From Bifidobacteriaceae bacterium UBA2724 (lineage in GTDB: Bacteria; Actinomycetota; Actinomycetes; Actinomycetales; Bifidobacteriaceae), in the NCBI GenBank assembly GCA_002353815.1, contig DEKK01000017.1, positions 29,968-92,769 on the forward strand: a stretch of DNA of 62,802 nt, read 5' to 3'. The notes under the pieces are model-generated. The model had not been told where the DNA came from and did not search any database. It saw only the letters and a program-made list of their open reading frames with translations. A program made the translations under genes and the position numbers. This document shows positions 9,320 through 18,721 of this stretch, one piece after another; position 1 is the stretch's first letter, and the number at the start of each line of letters is the position of its first letter.

Positions 9320-11371
9320 ATGGGTATGGTCAGTGTGAATTCGAAATCCGGCACAGACGGGAAGTGCGGCGGCGTGACCCGGGACGATGCGAAGGCCTCG
9401 GCCTCCGCCAGCGCCGGGAAGCGCAAGGGGATGCGCGTCAAGCCATCGGTGATGATTGTGGTCTCGGGCGTGATTGTCGCCGCGTTTGTGGTGCTGGCGA
9501 TCATCGCGCCGGGCATCTGGAAGGGCGCGGCCGAGGCGACCGATCCGGGGAATCTGTTCGCCAAACCGTCGGGGGCACATCCGTTCGGCACCGACGCCTT
9601 GGGGCGTGACATTCTGGCGCGAACGCTCGTCGCCACGCGCGTGTCCCTGGGCACCGCGCTGCTGTGCACGGCCATCGCGGCCGTGGCCGGCATCATCATC
9701 GGCATCGTTCCCGCGGTCATCGGCAAGCGCGCTCAGCGCATCTCGTCGTCCATCATCAACGTGTGGCTGGCCTTCCCCGTCATCCTGCTCGCCATGCTCA
9801 CGGTCATCGCCATGGGCTCGGGTGCGGTGGCGTCGGTCACGGCGCTCGCCATCACCATGACGCCGAGCTTCGCGCGTCTGGCGCAGACACTGACCGCGCA
9901 GGTCGCCGGGCGCGACTACATGGTCGCCGGGCGCATGCTGGGCATTTCCCGGGGTAGGTTGTTCACACGCTACGTGCTGCCCGAGGTCGTGGAGCCGTTC
10001 CTCGTCGACGTGGCGCAGTCCGTGGGCGGCGCGATCCTCGCCATGAGCTCGCTGAGCTTCCTCGGCATGGGTGTGCAGGCGCCGGAATACGACTGGGGTT
10101 CATTGATCAACGACGGCTTCGACCAGGTGTACGTCTCGCCGATGGCCGCGATCGGCCCCGGCATCTTCATCGTCATCGCCGGGCTGGCGTTCAGCATGCT
10201 CGGCGAAGGAATCTCCGACGCCATCCGCGCGACGTTCACTCCGCCGCGCCCGGCTCTCAGCAAAACCCAGCTCGCAAACCCGCCGAGGATGGTGGACAAG
10301 ACGAACATGGGCGTGGTCATCGGACTAGCCGCCGAACGCACGCGGCAGCACCGCGACGATGTGATCGCCGGACGCGGCCAATCCGATGGCGACGCTGCCG
10401 CCGCCGCGACCGATACCGGGACGCGTGTCAGCGTGCCCCGCTCGGAGCCGCTGCTGTCGGTGCGCGGACTCACGGTATCTTTCGCCGAGGGGCATTCATG
10501 GAACACCCCGGTGCGGGGGATCAGCTTCGATGTGGAGCCGGGGCAGATCGTGGGCCTGGTCGGCGAATCCGGCTCGGGCAAGTCGCTCACCATGATGTCG
10601 GTGGCGGACCTGCCGCCCGCCGGCGCCTTCGTCACCGCCGATTCCATGCGGTTCAACGGCAAGGAACTCATCGGCATGTCAGCCGAAGAGAAACGCAAGC
10701 ACCTGATGGGCATGGGCGTGGTGTTCCAGGATTCGCTCACGGCACTCAACCCGAGCATGAGGGTGGGCACGCAGCTCGCCGAAGTGCTCGAATGTCAGAC
10801 GGGCATGCGCCATGGCGAGGCGATGAAACGCGCGGTCGACATGCTGCACTGCGTGGGCATCGCCCCCGACATGCACGCCGAGCGCAAATTCCCCCACGAG
10901 CTGTCCGGCGGCATGCGGCAGCGCGTGCTCATCGCCATGGCCCAGATCAACCATCCGCGGCTCATCATCGCCGACGAGCCGACGACGGCGCTCGACGTGA
11001 CCGTGCAGAAGCAGGTTCTGGGATTGCTGCGCAACGAATGCGCGGCGAACAACCAGGCTGCCGTCATCGTGTCGCACGACATCGCCGTGCTGGGCGAGAT
11101 CTGCCAGAGCATCATGGTGATGTACCACGGGGCCATCGTGGAGATTTTCGACACCGCCTTGCTGCGGACGCCCGAACGTCTGCGGCACCCCTACACGCGG
11201 GCGCTCGTCAGGTCCATCCCCACCTTGGACACGGACCGCAGCAAGCCCTTGGAGACGATCGACGCCGAGATGGTGTCGCAGAACGCCAAGGCCGTCGAAG
11301 AGAACGAAGCCGCCGCGAGCCGGGAGGCCGCGGAGCTGATGGAAACCGCAGAGAAGGAGGCGCTCGCATGA
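9320..11371 (+). CDS. Fused DppC-type permease and DppD-type ATPase
   Basis: A single 683-residue chain carries the second channel subunit and the first ATPase of the importer. Residues ~1-300 are a DppC permease with an N-terminal cytoplasmic tail, about six helices, HPFGTDALGRDILAR, and the docking loop GRDYMVAGRMLGISRGRLFTRYVLPE. A ~70-residue linker leads to the ATPase: Walker A GLVGESGSGKS near residue 413, Q-loop VFQDSLTALNPSMRVG, signature LSGGMRQRV, Walker B LIIADEPTTALD and the H-switch VSHD. The C-terminal tail is Glu/Ala-rich. Permease-ATPase fusions of this kind occur in Actinobacteria. The last codon overlaps the next start (ATGA), so translation is coupled to the partner ATPase. 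Confidence 0.93.
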   Translation: MGMVSVNSKSGTDGKCGGVTRDDAKASASASAGKRKGMRVKPSVMIVVSGVIVAAFVVLAIIAPGIWKGAAEATDPGNLFAKPSGAHPFGTDALGRDILARTLVATRVSLGTALLCTAIAAVAGIIIGIVPAVIGKRAQRISSSIINVWLAFPVILLAMLTVIAMGSGAVASVTALAITMTPSFARLAQTLTAQVAGRDYMVAGRMLGISRGRLFTRYVLPEVVEPFLVDVAQSVGGAILAMSSLSFLGMGVQAPEYDWGSLINDGFDQVYVSPMAAIGPGIFIVIAGLAFSMLGEGISDAIRATFTPPRPALSKTQLANPPRMVDKTNMGVVIGLAAERTRQHRDDVIAGRGQSDGDAAAAATDTGTRVSVPRSEPLLSVRGLTVSFAEGHSWNTPVRGISFDVEPGQIVGLVGESGSGKSLTMMSVADLPPAGAFVTADSMRFNGKELIGMSAEEKRKHLMGMGVVFQDSLTALNPSMRVGTQLAEVLECQTGMRHGEAMKRAVDMLHCVGIAPDMHAERKFPHELSGGMRQRVLIAMAQINHPRLIIADEPTTALDVTVQKQVLGLLRNECAANNQAAVIVSHDIAVLGEICQSIMVMYHGAIVEIFDTALLRTPERLRHPYTRALVRSIPTLDTDRSKPLETIDAEMVSQNAKAVEENEAAASREAAELMETAEKEALA

Positions 11372-12318
11372 CCAGGAACCAAGTGGGTGGAAGCCGGGGA
11401 GCGGCGCGGCCATCGGACGCTTCGGAAGGGCGTGGCGCCGCGCAGAGAGCTGCCGCCGCGCAGGACCATGAGCGTCCCGTCCTCGAGGTCGACGATGCGT
11501 GCGTGACGTTCTCGCGGCGTGGCGCCGAGCCGGTGCACGCCGTGGATCACATCAGCCTGTCCATGGCTCCGGGCTCCATCGTGGGGCTCGTGGGCGAGTC
11601 CGGATCGGGCAAGTCGACGCTCGCCAAGTGCATCGTCGGCATGCAGCCGCTGGACTCGGGGTCCATCCGCGTCAATGGCATGGACGTGCGCCAGGTCGCG
11701 AAGCTCCGCGGGCATGAGCGCGCGGGCGTGGTGCAGATGGTGTTCCAGGACCCGTATTCGTCGCTCAATCCGCGCATGAAGGTCGGCGAGGCGATCGGCG
11801 AGGTGCTCGACACCTACGAGGACCTTGACGGCGCTCAGCGTCGGTCGTCGGTCAACGAGCTGCTCGACCTGGTGCGGCTGCCTGCCGGGATCGGTGACGA
11901 ATATCCCTCGCAGCTGTCGGGCGGCATGCGCCAGCGCATCGCCGTCGCGCGCTGCCTCGCCGCGCGTCCTTCGCTGATAGTGGCGGACGAGATCACGAGC
12001 GCGCTCGACGTGTCGGTGCAGGCGGTGGTGCTCAATCTCATCAGCTCGCTGCACCGGGAGCTCGGGTTCTCCATGCTGTTCATCAGCCACAACCTCGCCG
12101 CGGTGCGCTACATCAGCGAGGACATCCTGGTGATGCACACGGGACGCATCGTGGAGCGCGGCAATGCGGAAGCCATCGTGCGGCATCCACGCGACCCGTA
12201 TACGCGGAGCCTCGTGAGTGCCATCCCTTCGCTTGACGATGCCGGGCGCGACGTGCTGTACGACCCGCAGTGGGTCGCCAAACAGCGCCGGGCCGTGGAC
12301 GGCGGGGAGATCCGCTGA
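11368..12318 (+). CDS. Peptide ABC transporter ATPase, DppF/OppF type
   Basis: Cytoplasmic ATP-binding subunit of 316 residues that pairs with the ATPase half of the preceding fusion. Visible motifs: Walker A GLVGESGSGKST, Q-loop VFQDPYSSLNPRMKVGEAIGE, signature LSGGMRQRI, Walker B SLIVADEITSALD and H-loop ISHN. The usual Asp-Glu-Pro after Walker B reads DEI here. The C-terminal oligopeptide-transporter extension HPRDPYTRSLVSAIPSLD is present. The first ~45 residues are a polar Ala/Arg-rich lead absent from most relatives. Start and stop both overlap neighbouring genes (ATGA with the fusion, TGATG with the peptidase), indicating one translationally coupled operon. Confidence 0.93.
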   Translation: MTRNQVGGSRGAARPSDASEGRGAAQRAAAAQDHERPVLEVDDACVTFSRRGAEPVHAVDHISLSMAPGSIVGLVGESGSGKSTLAKCIVGMQPLDSGSIRVNGMDVRQVAKLRGHERAGVVQMVFQDPYSSLNPRMKVGEAIGEVLDTYEDLDGAQRRSSVNELLDLVRLPAGIGDEYPSQLSGGMRQRIAVARCLAARPSLIVADEITSALDVSVQAVVLNLISSLHRELGFSMLFISHNLAAVRYISEDILVMHTGRIVERGNAEAIVRHPRDPYTRSLVSAIPSLDDAGRDVLYDPQWVAKQRRAVDGGEIR

Positions 12319-14249
12319 TGGCTGGGGGATGGAACAACGCGTCGCTGGACGCTGCGACGCTGCCTGGAACCGCACCGTGGGATGCCGCGGCCCGCAAGGG
12401 CGCGACCGAGGCCGGTCACGTCGACCCTGTGGAGCGTGGCCATACGCCGCGTTCGCGAAAAATGGAGTGTGGCCACACTCCATTCCCGGCGGGCGCGAAT
12501 CTCAGCGATAGGGAGGCGGCGGTCCTTGCCGCGGCGGATGCGTACTTCGTGTCGCGCAGGGACCGTTTCGTTTCCACTCTGGCGCGCTGGGTGGCCGTCC
12601 CCTCGGTGTGCGAAAGCACGGATGGTGAGCGGGAATCGGCTGAACGGCGCGATGCCGCTGGTGCGCGTGATGCCACTGACGCGCGTGATTCCTGGGCGGC
12701 CTGCCTGCAGCCGCTCGGCGCGCAGGTGGCGCGCATGTTCGTCACGGCATCGCGTGACTGCGCCGATTTGGGTCTGGCGCCATGTCGGCACGATGGCTAC
12801 GCGCTGTCGGTAGCCCTGGCCAATGGCACATCGAGCACCGGTCTGCCTGTCGGCGGGGATGACGAAATCGGCGTTGTCTGCCACCTCGACGTGGTGCCCG
12901 GCGGCGATGGATGGAGCGGCGACCCATTCGTCCTTCGCTGCGGAGACGATGCGTCTACGATGCGGCCCGTGTCCGCAGGCTCCGACAACATCCCGGCAGG
13001 GGACTTCCTCTGCGGGAGGGGAGTGCACGATTGCAAGGGGCCGTCGCTCACCATGCTCTATGTGCTGAGCGCGATCCGGGACCTGCGGGTGCCGCTCCGT
13101 CACCGCGTCCGGATGATTTTCGGCGGCGGCGAAGAGAAAAACATGGATGACATCAAAGGCTACCTGCGTCATAACGAGGCACCGGGGTTCTCGCTCGTCG
13201 CCGATGGCCCGTTCCCCGTCAACTATGGGCAGAAGGGTCTACTCCAGCTGCGCGTGACCCTTCCCGCCGTGGGGTGCTGGCGCGGATGGCAGGCCGGGGA
13301 CGCGGTGAACGCCGTGCCTGGCGAGGCTTCCATCGTGCTGGGCGGAGTGAACGTCGGCGAGGTGCGTCGCGCAATCGCCGATATATACGGAAAGGATTAT
13401 GTCCACGGCATGGCGCGGTGCGACGGCGGCGCGACGGGGAATGTGGTCGGACCACACAACGCGACGGGTGGGTTCGACGTCGCCGGGGAATCCGACGGCG
13501 TGCGCATCACGGCGATCGGACGCGCGGGGCATGCCGCGTTTCCCCAAGGAACGGTCAACGCCATCGGCCTGCTCGCCACGCTTCTCGCCACGTCGCAACT
13601 ACTGCAATCGCCGGGGCATGTGGATGCCTGCGACGGCTCTGGTGTTTGCGCCGGCGAGCTCGCCATCGCCAAGGTGCTGAGTTCGCTGGCCGCGGGCTCG
13701 GACGGAGCCGTGGCCGGAATAGACTGCAGCGACGAATCCGGTCCTCTGACGTTCAACGTCGGCACCGTCAGATCCACTGCGCAGACGCTGGAGATCGGCA
13801 TCGACATCCGGTACCCCATGACCTTCGACGGCAACGAAATCGCCGGGAGGGCGGCACGCACCATCGGTGGAATCGCCGCGGCCTGTGGCTGCATGGCGTC
13901 GGTCGAATGCACCATGCACGACCCCGCCTATGCCATTGATCCCGATTCCGCGCCCTGCCGGGCCATGCAGAAATGCTTCGACGACTACTTCGGCGTCCAT
14001 GTGCCGCCGTTCACCATGGGCGGGGGCACGCATTCCCGGCTGCTGCCGAAATCGGTGACGTTCGGTCCGGACTTCTGGTACCTCGACGACGTGGCCGCCG
14101 CGGTCGGCGCGCCGCAACGGCTGCCGGGGATACAGGCAGGCCTCGGCGGGGCGCACGAGGCGGACGAATGCATCAGCTACACGAATCTCATGACGTCCGC
14201 GAAGGTGTATTTGCTGGCGTTGATGAGGCTCGATTCCGCGCTGGACTGA
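12318..14249 (+). CDS. M20 family metallopeptidase, PepV/Sapep-like dipeptidase
   Basis: Predicted cytoplasmic two-zinc peptidase that trims imported peptides. Metal and catalytic motifs in family order are: GVVCHLDVVPGGDGW; CGRGVHDCKGPSL (usually D-D-K-G; the first Asp is kept and the second is Cys); IFGGGEEKNMDDIKGY with the Glu-Glu pair; MGGGTHSRLLPKSVTFGPDF; and GGAHEADECISYTNL. At 643 residues it is longer than the ~470 usual for PepV, because of a ~60-residue disordered N-terminus and an insertion between the first motifs. ATG 12318 overlaps the preceding stop. A second in-frame ATG at 12462 lies inside a perfect 24-bp palindrome and would remove the disordered lead. No signal peptide is seen, in line with action after import. 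Confidence 0.88.
   Translation: MAGGWNNASLDAATLPGTAPWDAAARKGATEAGHVDPVERGHTPRSRKMECGHTPFPAGANLSDREAAVLAAADAYFVSRRDRFVSTLARWVAVPSVCESTDGERESAERRDAAGARDATDARDSWAACLQPLGAQVARMFVTASRDCADLGLAPCRHDGYALSVALANGTSSTGLPVGGDDEIGVVCHLDVVPGGDGWSGDPFVLRCGDDASTMRPVSAGSDNIPAGDFLCGRGVHDCKGPSLTMLYVLSAIRDLRVPLRHRVRMIFGGGEEKNMDDIKGYLRHNEAPGFSLVADGPFPVNYGQKGLLQLRVTLPAVGCWRGWQAGDAVNAVPGEASIVLGGVNVGEVRRAIADIYGKDYVHGMARCDGGATGNVVGPHNATGGFDVAGESDGVRITAIGRAGHAAFPQGTVNAIGLLATLLATSQLLQSPGHVDACDGSGVCAGELAIAKVLSSLAAGSDGAVAGIDCSDESGPLTFNVGTVRSTAQTLEIGIDIRYPMTFDGNEIAGRAARTIGGIAAACGCMASVECTMHDPAYAIDPDSAPCRAMQKCFDDYFGVHVPPFTMGGGTHSRLLPKSVTFGPDFWYLDDVAAAVGAPQRLPGIQAGLGGAHEADECISYTNLMTSAKVYLLALMRLDSALD
12461..12484. repeat. Perfect 24-bp palindrome near the M20 start
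   Basis: Each half reads AATGGAGTGTGG, so the 24 bases are identical on both strands. It lies in coding sequence 48 codons into the peptidase gene and contains an in-frame ATG. A perfect match of this length is unlikely by chance. It could be a protein-binding site or an RNA hairpin over an internal start. Confidence 0.9.
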
Positions 14250-14298
14250 GAGCTGGCGAAGGCACACGCAACCACAACAGACAAGAAAAGGAGACACA

Positions 14299-15825
14299 AT
14301 GACAGACAAGGACGGCGTCTGCTTCACCGATGAAGCAAAAGAACCGAAATCCGCCGTGGCTGCGGCAGACGGGCGGCCCTGTGTATGGCGCACGGTGGCG
14401 CAGCGCGATGCGACGGTCACGGTGACCGATGGCTCCGCGCTCGACTACCGCGAGACGCTCACGCTCGTGCCTGTCCGGCGGTCGGATGCCGACGCGAGGC
14501 CGGTCGGCACGATGTCGGTGACGTCATTCGAGAAACTGGCCGACGGGCGGATCGACGCGCGCCGTCCGGTGCTCGCGATGTTCAACGGCGGCCCCATCGT
14601 GGCGTCCACGGCGCTGCTGCTGTCGGGCATCGGCCCGTGCCGCATCGCTTTCAGTGACGACCTGGACGTTGGCGCGAGGGGCCCTTTCGCGCTCGAAGAC
14701 AGCGCGCATACGGTGCTCACGGATTGCGACATCCTGGTGATGGACCCCATCGGCTGCGGATACGGCACCTATGCCGCGGACGTGGATGTGAAGGAACGCT
14801 ACACCGCCCTCGAAGACGCGCGGCAGTTCGCCGACGGGCTCGTCACCTGGCTCACGCGCACCGGGCGCATCGGCTCGCCGGTGTTCATCCTCGGCGAAAG
14901 CTACGGCACGGTGCGCGCGCCCCTCCTCGCCAGGGCGCTTCTGGAACACCCCCAGGGCGCGGTGGCGATCTCGGGCACCATCCTCATGGGCGCCACCACG
15001 AACATCCAGGAGGTGCATGACAGGCTCCGCTCCATCGTGGCGCCGGCCGCGTCGCTGTCCCTCATGGCCGCGACCGCGTGGTACCACGGCAAAAGCGGCA
15101 TCGAGGCGGATGATGTGGCCCAGGTGATCGACGCCGCCCGCGAATACGCGCAGGGGCCGTATCTGCGCGCCCTGTGGCAGGGCTCGCGCTGCCCGCAGGA
15201 CGAGCGCGAGAAGGTGGCCGCGCGCCTCGAGGAATTCACGGGAATTGGCGCGGGGGAATGGCTCCGCAGTCGGCTGAACATTTCGAAAAACGAGTTCAGG
15301 GCGCGGCTGCTGCGCGACGAAGGGCGCGTTTTAGGCGTCTACGATGCGCGCTACAGCGCCAAGGCCGAGTTCGGGCAGGACCCCGACCCCTCGGATCTGC
15401 GGATCTCCCCGGCGATCCATGCCTGCGCCATGGACTTCTACGCATCGATGGGCGTGCCCCGTGACCTGCCGCGCACGGAAAGCCCCGGCGATGTCTGGCC
15501 CCAGTGGGATTGGAGCGTGGGCGATCCGTCCGACTCAGTGGCGGCGGGCACACGCAAGTCGCCGTTCGACGAGTTCGACTACACGGGGGCCTTGGAATAC
15601 TGCCTCACCCAGATCGACGGATGCCGGCTCATGGTGGTCAACGGCTGCTACGACACCATCACCACGGTGGGCGCCGCCGACGCGCTCATCGCCTCGATGG
15701 ACGTGACCGCCGACCAGGTGGAGCAGCGCATCTATCCGGCGGGCCACATGACGTACACCGATCGCGCGAGCGCGCGGCAGCTGGATGACGACCTCGTCTC
15801 GTTCATACGCGCCACGCTGCGTTAG
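14299..15825 (+). CDS. Serine carboxypeptidase-like protein, S10 family (first copy)
   Basis: An alpha/beta-hydrolase of the S10 group, 508 residues; the family removes C-terminal residues from peptides. The nucleophile elbow is VFILGESYGTVRAP (Ser near residue 201), the acid is in MVVNGCYDTITTVGAAD and the His in IYPAGHMTYTDRAS, giving a plausible Ser-Asp-His triad. The segment that normally reads NGGPGSSS, which helps form the oxyanion hole, is NGGPIVAST here, so activity may differ from classic enzymes. There is no signal peptide, so it would act inside the cell. An AAAAGGAG ribosome site precedes ATG 14299. Lies 49 bases after the M20 gene. A second, less divergent S10 gene lies two genes downstream. 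Confidence 0.82.
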   Translation: MTDKDGVCFTDEAKEPKSAVAAADGRPCVWRTVAQRDATVTVTDGSALDYRETLTLVPVRRSDADARPVGTMSVTSFEKLADGRIDARRPVLAMFNGGPIVASTALLLSGIGPCRIAFSDDLDVGARGPFALEDSAHTVLTDCDILVMDPIGCGYGTYAADVDVKERYTALEDARQFADGLVTWLTRTGRIGSPVFILGESYGTVRAPLLARALLEHPQGAVAISGTILMGATTNIQEVHDRLRSIVAPAASLSLMAATAWYHGKSGIEADDVAQVIDAAREYAQGPYLRALWQGSRCPQDEREKVAARLEEFTGIGAGEWLRSRLNISKNEFRARLLRDEGRVLGVYDARYSAKAEFGQDPDPSDLRISPAIHACAMDFYASMGVPRDLPRTESPGDVWPQWDWSVGDPSDSVAAGTRKSPFDEFDYTGALEYCLTQIDGCRLMVVNGCYDTITTVGAADALIASMDVTADQVEQRIYPAGHMTYTDRASARQLDDDLVSFIRATLR

Positions 15826-15900
15826 CCGCGCCGCCGGCGCGAACCGGTGTGCCACGCCAACCGCCACACAATAAAGACAACACAGAGGAAAAGAGGACAT

Positions 15901-16998
15901 ATGACATTCGCATTCCGCCATCGCAACGATCTCGACACCATGCCGGCATCGAACGCGGGGAGCCCTCAGCCGCTTATCCGCGACCGATTCCAGCTGTCCA
16001 ACAACGAAAGCCCCTTCGATCCGCTGCCCAGCGTGCGCAAGGCCATCGCAGACGATTGCCTACCGTTCATCGGGCGCTATCCGGATTTCCGCGGCTGGGA
16101 CGTGATCTCGCGCCTTTCCGAGCGCTTCGGCGTGGGGATGGACAGCATCATCCTTGGGTGTGGCTCGTCCGAGGTGCTGCGCATGGCCATCTGCAGCCTC
16201 GCCGGCCCGGGCGACGAGGTGATCATCCCGTGGCGCAGCTTCGAGGCGTATCCCGCGTTGATCGCGGCGTCCGGCGCCACGTGCGTCAAGGTGCCGCTCA
16301 CCGCGGACCTGCGCCATGACGTCGACGCCATGGCGGCGGCCGTGAACGATCGCACGCGCCTCATCATCATCAACAACCCGAACAATCCCACCGGCACCAC
16401 GGTCTCCGCCGATGAGGCCGAACGCCTGATGCAATCGGTCCCCGGCGACGTCATGGTGTTGTTCGACGAGGCGTATGTGCAGTTCAACAATGACCCCGGC
16501 GCCGCCGATGGCATGGTGCTGCTGAGGAAATACCCCAACGTCATCGTGGCGCAGACGTTCTCTAAGGCCTATGGGCTCGCCGGCCTGCGCGTCGGATATG
16601 GCATCGCGCGCCCCGAGGTGATCGGCGAGTTGGGCAAGACGGCGCTCGCGTTCGCCGTCACCGACGTCGCGCAGCGCGCCGCGGTCGCATCCATGGATGC
16701 CCAGGACGAGCTGGACGAGCGCGTGGAGCGCGTAATCGCCGAACGCAATCGCGTCACCGTCGCCTTGCGCGGGCAGGGGTGGGACGTGCCGGATTCCGGT
16801 TCGAACTACCTGTGGCTGGGACTGGGGGACCACACCGACTGCGTGGCCGCCGTGTTCCGCGACGCCGGCATCGAGGTGCATGTGTTCCCCGGCGGCGGCA
16901 TCCGCATCTCCATGGGCCTGCCCGAGGTCAACGACGCGGTGATCGCCGCGTGCGCCACGGCGAAGCAGCTGTATGACGCGGAATGTGCGGCGGCGTGA
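15901..16998 (+). CDS. PLP-dependent aminotransferase, HisC-like class I/II
   Basis: Cytoplasmic fold-type I transaminase of 365 residues. Seen: the N-terminal substrate-loop sequence LSNNESPFDPLPSV; GCGSSEVLRMAI; PNNPTGT with the cofactor Asn; VLFDEAYVQF with the Asp; the Schiff-base lysine in TFSKAYGLAGLRVGYG; and GGGIRISMGLPEVND with the carboxylate-binding Arg. HisC-like enzymes accept histidinol phosphate or aromatic amino acids. No histidine-biosynthesis genes are nearby, and the flanking genes are peptidases, so an amino-acid catabolic role (aromatic or broad specificity) is the better guess. ATG 15901 follows AAAGAGGACAT. The gene is sandwiched between the two S10 genes, with short gaps on both sides. 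Confidence 0.88.
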   Translation: MTFAFRHRNDLDTMPASNAGSPQPLIRDRFQLSNNESPFDPLPSVRKAIADDCLPFIGRYPDFRGWDVISRLSERFGVGMDSIILGCGSSEVLRMAICSLAGPGDEVIIPWRSFEAYPALIAASGATCVKVPLTADLRHDVDAMAAAVNDRTRLIIINNPNNPTGTTVSADEAERLMQSVPGDVMVLFDEAYVQFNNDPGAADGMVLLRKYPNVIVAQTFSKAYGLAGLRVGYGIARPEVIGELGKTALAFAVTDVAQRAAVASMDAQDELDERVERVIAERNRVTVALRGQGWDVPDSGSNYLWLGLGDHTDCVAAVFRDAGIEVHVFPGGGIRISMGLPEVNDAVIAACATAKQLYDAECAAA

Positions 16999-17012
16999 GG
17001 AAGGAGCCGACG

Positions 17013-18605
17013 ATGACTGATGATGGCATCATGATGAAGGGCGCGGCGGGCATGGCCGCGACGGAAGGGCATCCGGACGGCGTCGTTCCGGTGCCGGGGT
17101 GTGCGCGGGGATATGCGCCGGGGTTCGCGCCGCTTGCCCGGACTGCCTCGCGCCTTTTTGACTGGAGCGGTGCACAGGGGCAGACGATGACGTACACGGC
17201 CACGGCCGGATACATTCCCGTCGTGGATGACGAGGGCAATCCGCTCGCCTCGCTGTTCGCCGTCAGCTACGTGGCGGCCTCCGCGGCGGGAGACGGCATC
17301 GCTCGGCCTGGTGTCGAACGCCCCGTGACGTTCCTGTTCAACGGCGGCCCCGGCTCGTCCAGCGTGTGGATCAACACCGGCGGATTCGGGCCTGTCAAGG
17401 CCCCGTCCACCGCCCCCGAGCCCATAGGCACCCCGCCGTATTCCATCGAGGACAATCCGTGCACGCTGCTCAAATACTCGGACCTTGTGTTCATTGATGC
17501 ACCGGGCACTGGATGGTCGCCTTTGCTGCCCGACGTGCCCGGATCGCGGGTGTGGGGCATCGACCAGGACGCCGATGTGTTCTGCCGCGCAGTGACCGCG
17601 TGGCTGTCTCAGACGGGGCGGTGGAACAGCCCCAAGTACCTGTTCGGCGAATCCTATGCCACCACGCGCTCCGTGGTGGTGGCGCGCATGCTCCAGAACA
17701 GGTGCGTCGACGTGAGTGGCGTCGTGCTGCTGTCGACGTTGCTTGACTGGATGAACGACCTGCCCGGTTCCGACGCAGGGATGGTCGCGCTCATCCCCTC
17801 ATATGCCGCCACCGCCCGCTACCATGCGGCCCGGCGCGACGGGGCCGACGCCGCGGAGGCCTCCGCGCAGGCGTGCGACGCCGCCTATCTGACGCAGGTC
17901 GAGGAGTTCGCCATCGGGACCTATGCGCCGGCGCTGTTCGCGGGCGACCGCCTTCCGAAGCAGAAGGAACGCGCTGTCGCCGGCGAGCTCGCACGCATCT
18001 GCGGCATCGACGCCGACGTGTTCGTCCGCTCTCATCTGCGGATTGGAATGGAGCGCTTCCGCACGCTGCTGCTGGGCGGGGAGGGCAAGAAGATCGGCCG
18101 TTTCGATTCGCGCTACACGGGTGACGACGATTATGTGATCGGCGACGCTTCGGCAGACCCGGCCACGGACGATGCCGCGACCGCGGGCGTCAATTCCGCC
18201 GAGTATGCGGGGTTCCGCATGGCGATGCGCGAGATTGGGTTCGACGTGCCATCGCGTCAGTATCTGCCGCTCAACAACATGGCGGTGGAGCCGGCGTGGG
18301 ACTGGAGCCACACGGAGCCCGCGGTCGAGGGACGCGTGGTGTGCGCCAACGCCGCCGTCGACCTGTCCGCCGCGATGCGCCGCAACCCGGGTCTCAAGCT
18401 GGCCGTTCTCGGAGGCGCGTTCGACCTGGCGTGCCCGTACCTCGGTGCGCGCAATGACATCGCTCGCCTGTATCTGTCCGAACGCCTTCGCGCCAACGTC
18501 TCATACGGACTCTATGGGACGGGGCACATGGCCTACGCTGACGCGGCGGCCCTTGAGGCGATGGATGCCGACATGTGCGCTTTCTATACGAAGGGTTCGT
18601 TCTGA
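17013..18605 (+). CDS. Serine carboxypeptidase, S10 family (second copy)
   Basis: Second S10 enzyme of the island, 530 residues, with the textbook motifs kept: TFLFNGGPGSSSVWINTGGFGP for the oxyanion hole, YLFGESYATTRS for the nucleophile, LAVLGGAFDLACPY for the acid and YGTGHMAYAD for the histidine. The usual DAPGTGWS motif upstream of the nucleophile is also present (FIDAPGTGWSPLL). No secretion signal is visible. The GAGGAAGGAG ribosome site and ATG 17013 follow the aminotransferase stop by 14 bases, so it is co-transcribed. S10 enzymes are common in plants and fungi and less usual in bacterial operons; two in one operon is notable. It ends 116 bases short of the converging GntR gene, and no terminator was seen between them. 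Confidence 0.88.
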   Translation: MTDDGIMMKGAAGMAATEGHPDGVVPVPGCARGYAPGFAPLARTASRLFDWSGAQGQTMTYTATAGYIPVVDDEGNPLASLFAVSYVAASAAGDGIARPGVERPVTFLFNGGPGSSSVWINTGGFGPVKAPSTAPEPIGTPPYSIEDNPCTLLKYSDLVFIDAPGTGWSPLLPDVPGSRVWGIDQDADVFCRAVTAWLSQTGRWNSPKYLFGESYATTRSVVVARMLQNRCVDVSGVVLLSTLLDWMNDLPGSDAGMVALIPSYAATARYHAARRDGADAAEASAQACDAAYLTQVEEFAIGTYAPALFAGDRLPKQKERAVAGELARICGIDADVFVRSHLRIGMERFRTLLLGGEGKKIGRFDSRYTGDDDYVIGDASADPATDDAATAGVNSAEYAGFRMAMREIGFDVPSRQYLPLNNMAVEPAWDWSHTEPAVEGRVVCANAAVDLSAAMRRNPGLKLAVLGGAFDLACPYLGARNDIARLYLSERLRANVSYGLYGTGHMAYADAAALEAMDADMCAFYTKGSF

Positions 18606-18721
18606 TGGATGCCGCGCGGGGTGTGAAGTCGAGCAGCGTGAGGTCGCGCGATATGCGACTGCAAGCAGCGGAAATCCTGCGGCCGAGCGGCCTGCGCTCG
18701 CGGGCAGTCCGGAGCCCGTCG

